Assembly: GCA_903897565.1 (NCBI GenBank) | Contig: CAIUCF010000718.1 | Span: 1-7,466 of the forward strand | Length of the DNA: 7,466 nucleotides | Reading direction: 5' to 3' | Source: an uncultured Rhodospirillales bacterium | GTDB lineage: Bacteria; Pseudomonadota; Alphaproteobacteria; ATCC43930; CGMCC-115725 | Part shown: positions 6,371 to 7,466 of the stretch, in pieces | Layout of the letters: each line of letters starts with the position of its first letter | Position numbering within the stretch: the stretch's first letter is position 1 | The notes under the pieces: generated by a model | The model's input: the letters and a program-made list of their open reading frames with translations, nothing else | What the model was told of the DNA's origin: nothing | Database searches by the model: none | Made by a program: the position numbers and the translations under genes

Positions 6371-7466
6371 GCACTGCCGTTTCCGCCACGCTCGATCACC
6401 TGTCCGAGGGACGCCGACCCTGGTTCCTGCTGGTTCTGCTCTGTCTCGCGCTCTACGTGCCGGGGATCGTGACCCTGCCGGTTGTCGATCGCGACGAGGC
6501 ACGTTTCGTCCAGGCATCGCGGCAGATGCTGGAGACCGGCGATTTCGTCCGTATCCGCTACCAGGACGAGGCCCGCAACAAGAAGCCCGTGGGCATCTAC
6601 TGGCTGCAGGCCGCGGCGGTGGCCGCGCTGTCCAGGGCAGACTCGCCGCAGGTCTGGCCCTATCGACTGATCTCGCTGCTCGGCGCCGCGGGTTCGGTAC
6701 TGCTGCTGTTCCATTTCGGCGGCCAGATCTTCGATCGACGTACCGCACTGCTCGGCGCCGTGCTTGCGGCTGCCAGTCTCGACGCGATCTTCGAGGCCCA
6801 TGTCGCGACCACCGACGCCATGCTCTGCGCGACGGCGGTCGCGAGCCAGGGCGCGCTCGGCCTGGTGTTCCTGGGGCGCCGCCGCGGCGAGCCGGTCGCC
6901 TGGTATAATGCCGCCTGGTTCTGGGGCGCGCTGGCGGCCGGGATTCTGATCAAGGGACCGGTGGTGCCGGTCATTGCGCTGCTGACGATCCTGACGTTGG
7001 TCGGCTGGGAACGCCGTGCGGCCTGGCTCAAGGAATTGCACCCGCTCTGGGGCGCGCCGGCACTGCTGATCCTGGTGCTGCCCTGGTTCGTCCTGATCGA
7101 GCGCGCGACCGGCGGGGCGTTTCTGCGCGAGGCGCTGGGCCACGATCTGCTCGGCAAGGTCGCGGGCAGCCAGGAAGCGCATGGCGCGCCGCCGGGGTAT
7201 TACCTCGCCTTGCTCGGGATTACCTTCTGGCCGGGCTCGTTGTTTCTCGGCCTCGGGTTCTTCTGGGCGTGGCGCCACCGCCGCTTGCCGGCGACGCGGT
7301 TTCTGGTCGCCTGGATCCTGCCGTTCTGGCTGGTCTTGGAACTGGTTCCGACCAAGCTGCCGCATTACGCCCTGCCGCTCTACCCCGCGCTCGCTTTGAT
7401 TTGTGCCCGTGCCATCGTGGCCTATGACGAGGAGGGCTTCCTGCCGCGTTCGGCATGGTGGGTGCG
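6367..7466 (+). CDS. GT39/ArnT-like membrane glycosyltransferase (5' part)
   Basis: The frame is open from a TTG at 6367 to the window end (366 complete codons) with no stop, so the gene is cut off. It belongs to the GT-C family 39 (ArnT/PMT, COG1807) group, which moves sugars from undecaprenyl-phosphate donors to lipid A, lipid or protein on the periplasmic side. After a short cytoplasmic N-terminus, the first membrane helix is about 19-38. It is followed by the acidic loop DRDEARF (41-47) that holds the presumed catalytic Asp/Glu, then YQDEARNKKPVGIYWLQ (65-81), several more helices (about 101-118, 126-142, 182-212, 228-245, 277-302, 311-326), and KLPHYALPLYPALAL (330-344), which is strongly typical of the family. 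The TTG overlaps the cobL stop as TTGA. No ATG occurs in frame until residue 54, inside the conserved region. The acceptor is unknown, so arnT itself is not claimed. Confidence 0.88.
   Translation, partial: MSTAVSATLDHLSEGRRPWFLLVLLCLALYVPGIVTLPVVDRDEARFVQASRQMLETGDFVRIRYQDEARNKKPVGIYWLQAAAVAALSRADSPQVWPYRLISLLGAAGSVLLLFHFGGQIFDRRTALLGAVLAAASLDAIFEAHVATTDAMLCATAVASQGALGLVFLGRRRGEPVAWYNAAWFWGALAAGILIKGPVVPVIALLTILTLVGWERRAAWLKELHPLWGAPALLILVLPWFVLIERATGGAFLREALGHDLLGKVAGSQEAHGAPPGYYLALLGITFWPGSLFLGLGFFWAWRHRRLPATRFLVAWILPFWLVLELVPTKLPHYALPLYPALALICARAIVAYDEEGFLPRSAWWV

Noticed and set aside
5057..6748. Minus-strand open frame of 563 codons opposite cobL and the glycosyltransferase
   Set aside because: It spans two genes with strong family motifs on the other strand and has an Arg/Ala/Gly/Asp-rich composition typical of antisense GC-rich frames.
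6343..7365. Minus-strand open frame of 340 codons opposite the glycosyltransferase
   Set aside because: It is Arg/Gln/Glu-rich low-complexity. The plus-strand frame carries the conserved DRDE and LPHYALPLYP motifs.

Overview
The window is GC-rich, densely coding bacterial chromosome carrying part of a cobalamin (vitamin B12) biosynthesis locus. The host is most likely an alphaproteobacterium, probably a sphingomonad. This is inferred from three things: base composition, the protein types (fused CobL, CobH very like the Pseudomonas denitrificans type), and a palindromic intergenic repeat of a kind common in sphingomonad genomes. The taxonomic call is not proven by the sequence.

Layout. The 3' end of an upstream gene (positions 2-40, possibly cobN) overlaps the start of cobO (corrinoid adenosyltransferase) by 4 nt, and cobO is followed directly by cobQ (cobyric acid synthase). 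A 193-bp gap then holds a perfect 30-nt inverted repeat, each arm of which is itself a hairpin. It lies between the convergent ends of cobQ and cobD. cobD (adenosylcobinamide-phosphate synthase, membrane protein) is the only minus-strand gene. A 74-bp divergent gap separates it from the second plus-strand run: cbiX (large-form cobaltochelatase with an MXCXXC motif and a very His-rich tail), cobH (precorrin-8X methylmutase), cobL (fused precorrin-6Y methyltransferase/decarboxylase) and the 5' part of a GT39/ArnT-like membrane glycosyltransferase that runs off the window.

How they work together. CbiX inserts cobalt into the early tetrapyrrole ring (or, less likely, supplies iron for sirohaem). 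CobL and CobH carry out corrin ring steps. CobO adds the adenosyl ligand, CobQ amidates four side chains, and CobD attaches the aminopropanol arm. The glycosyltransferase has no evident link to B12 except its 4-nt overlap with cobL.

The main points of interest are a CbiX-type (early) chelatase among genes typical of the late-cobalt-insertion pathway, the REP-like hairpin pair, and the coupled glycosyltransferase with a TTG start. I found no tRNA, rRNA, CRISPR array, transposase, phage gene or cobalamin riboswitch, and no evidence of a wholly new system. The locus reads as a somewhat rearranged B12 cluster.
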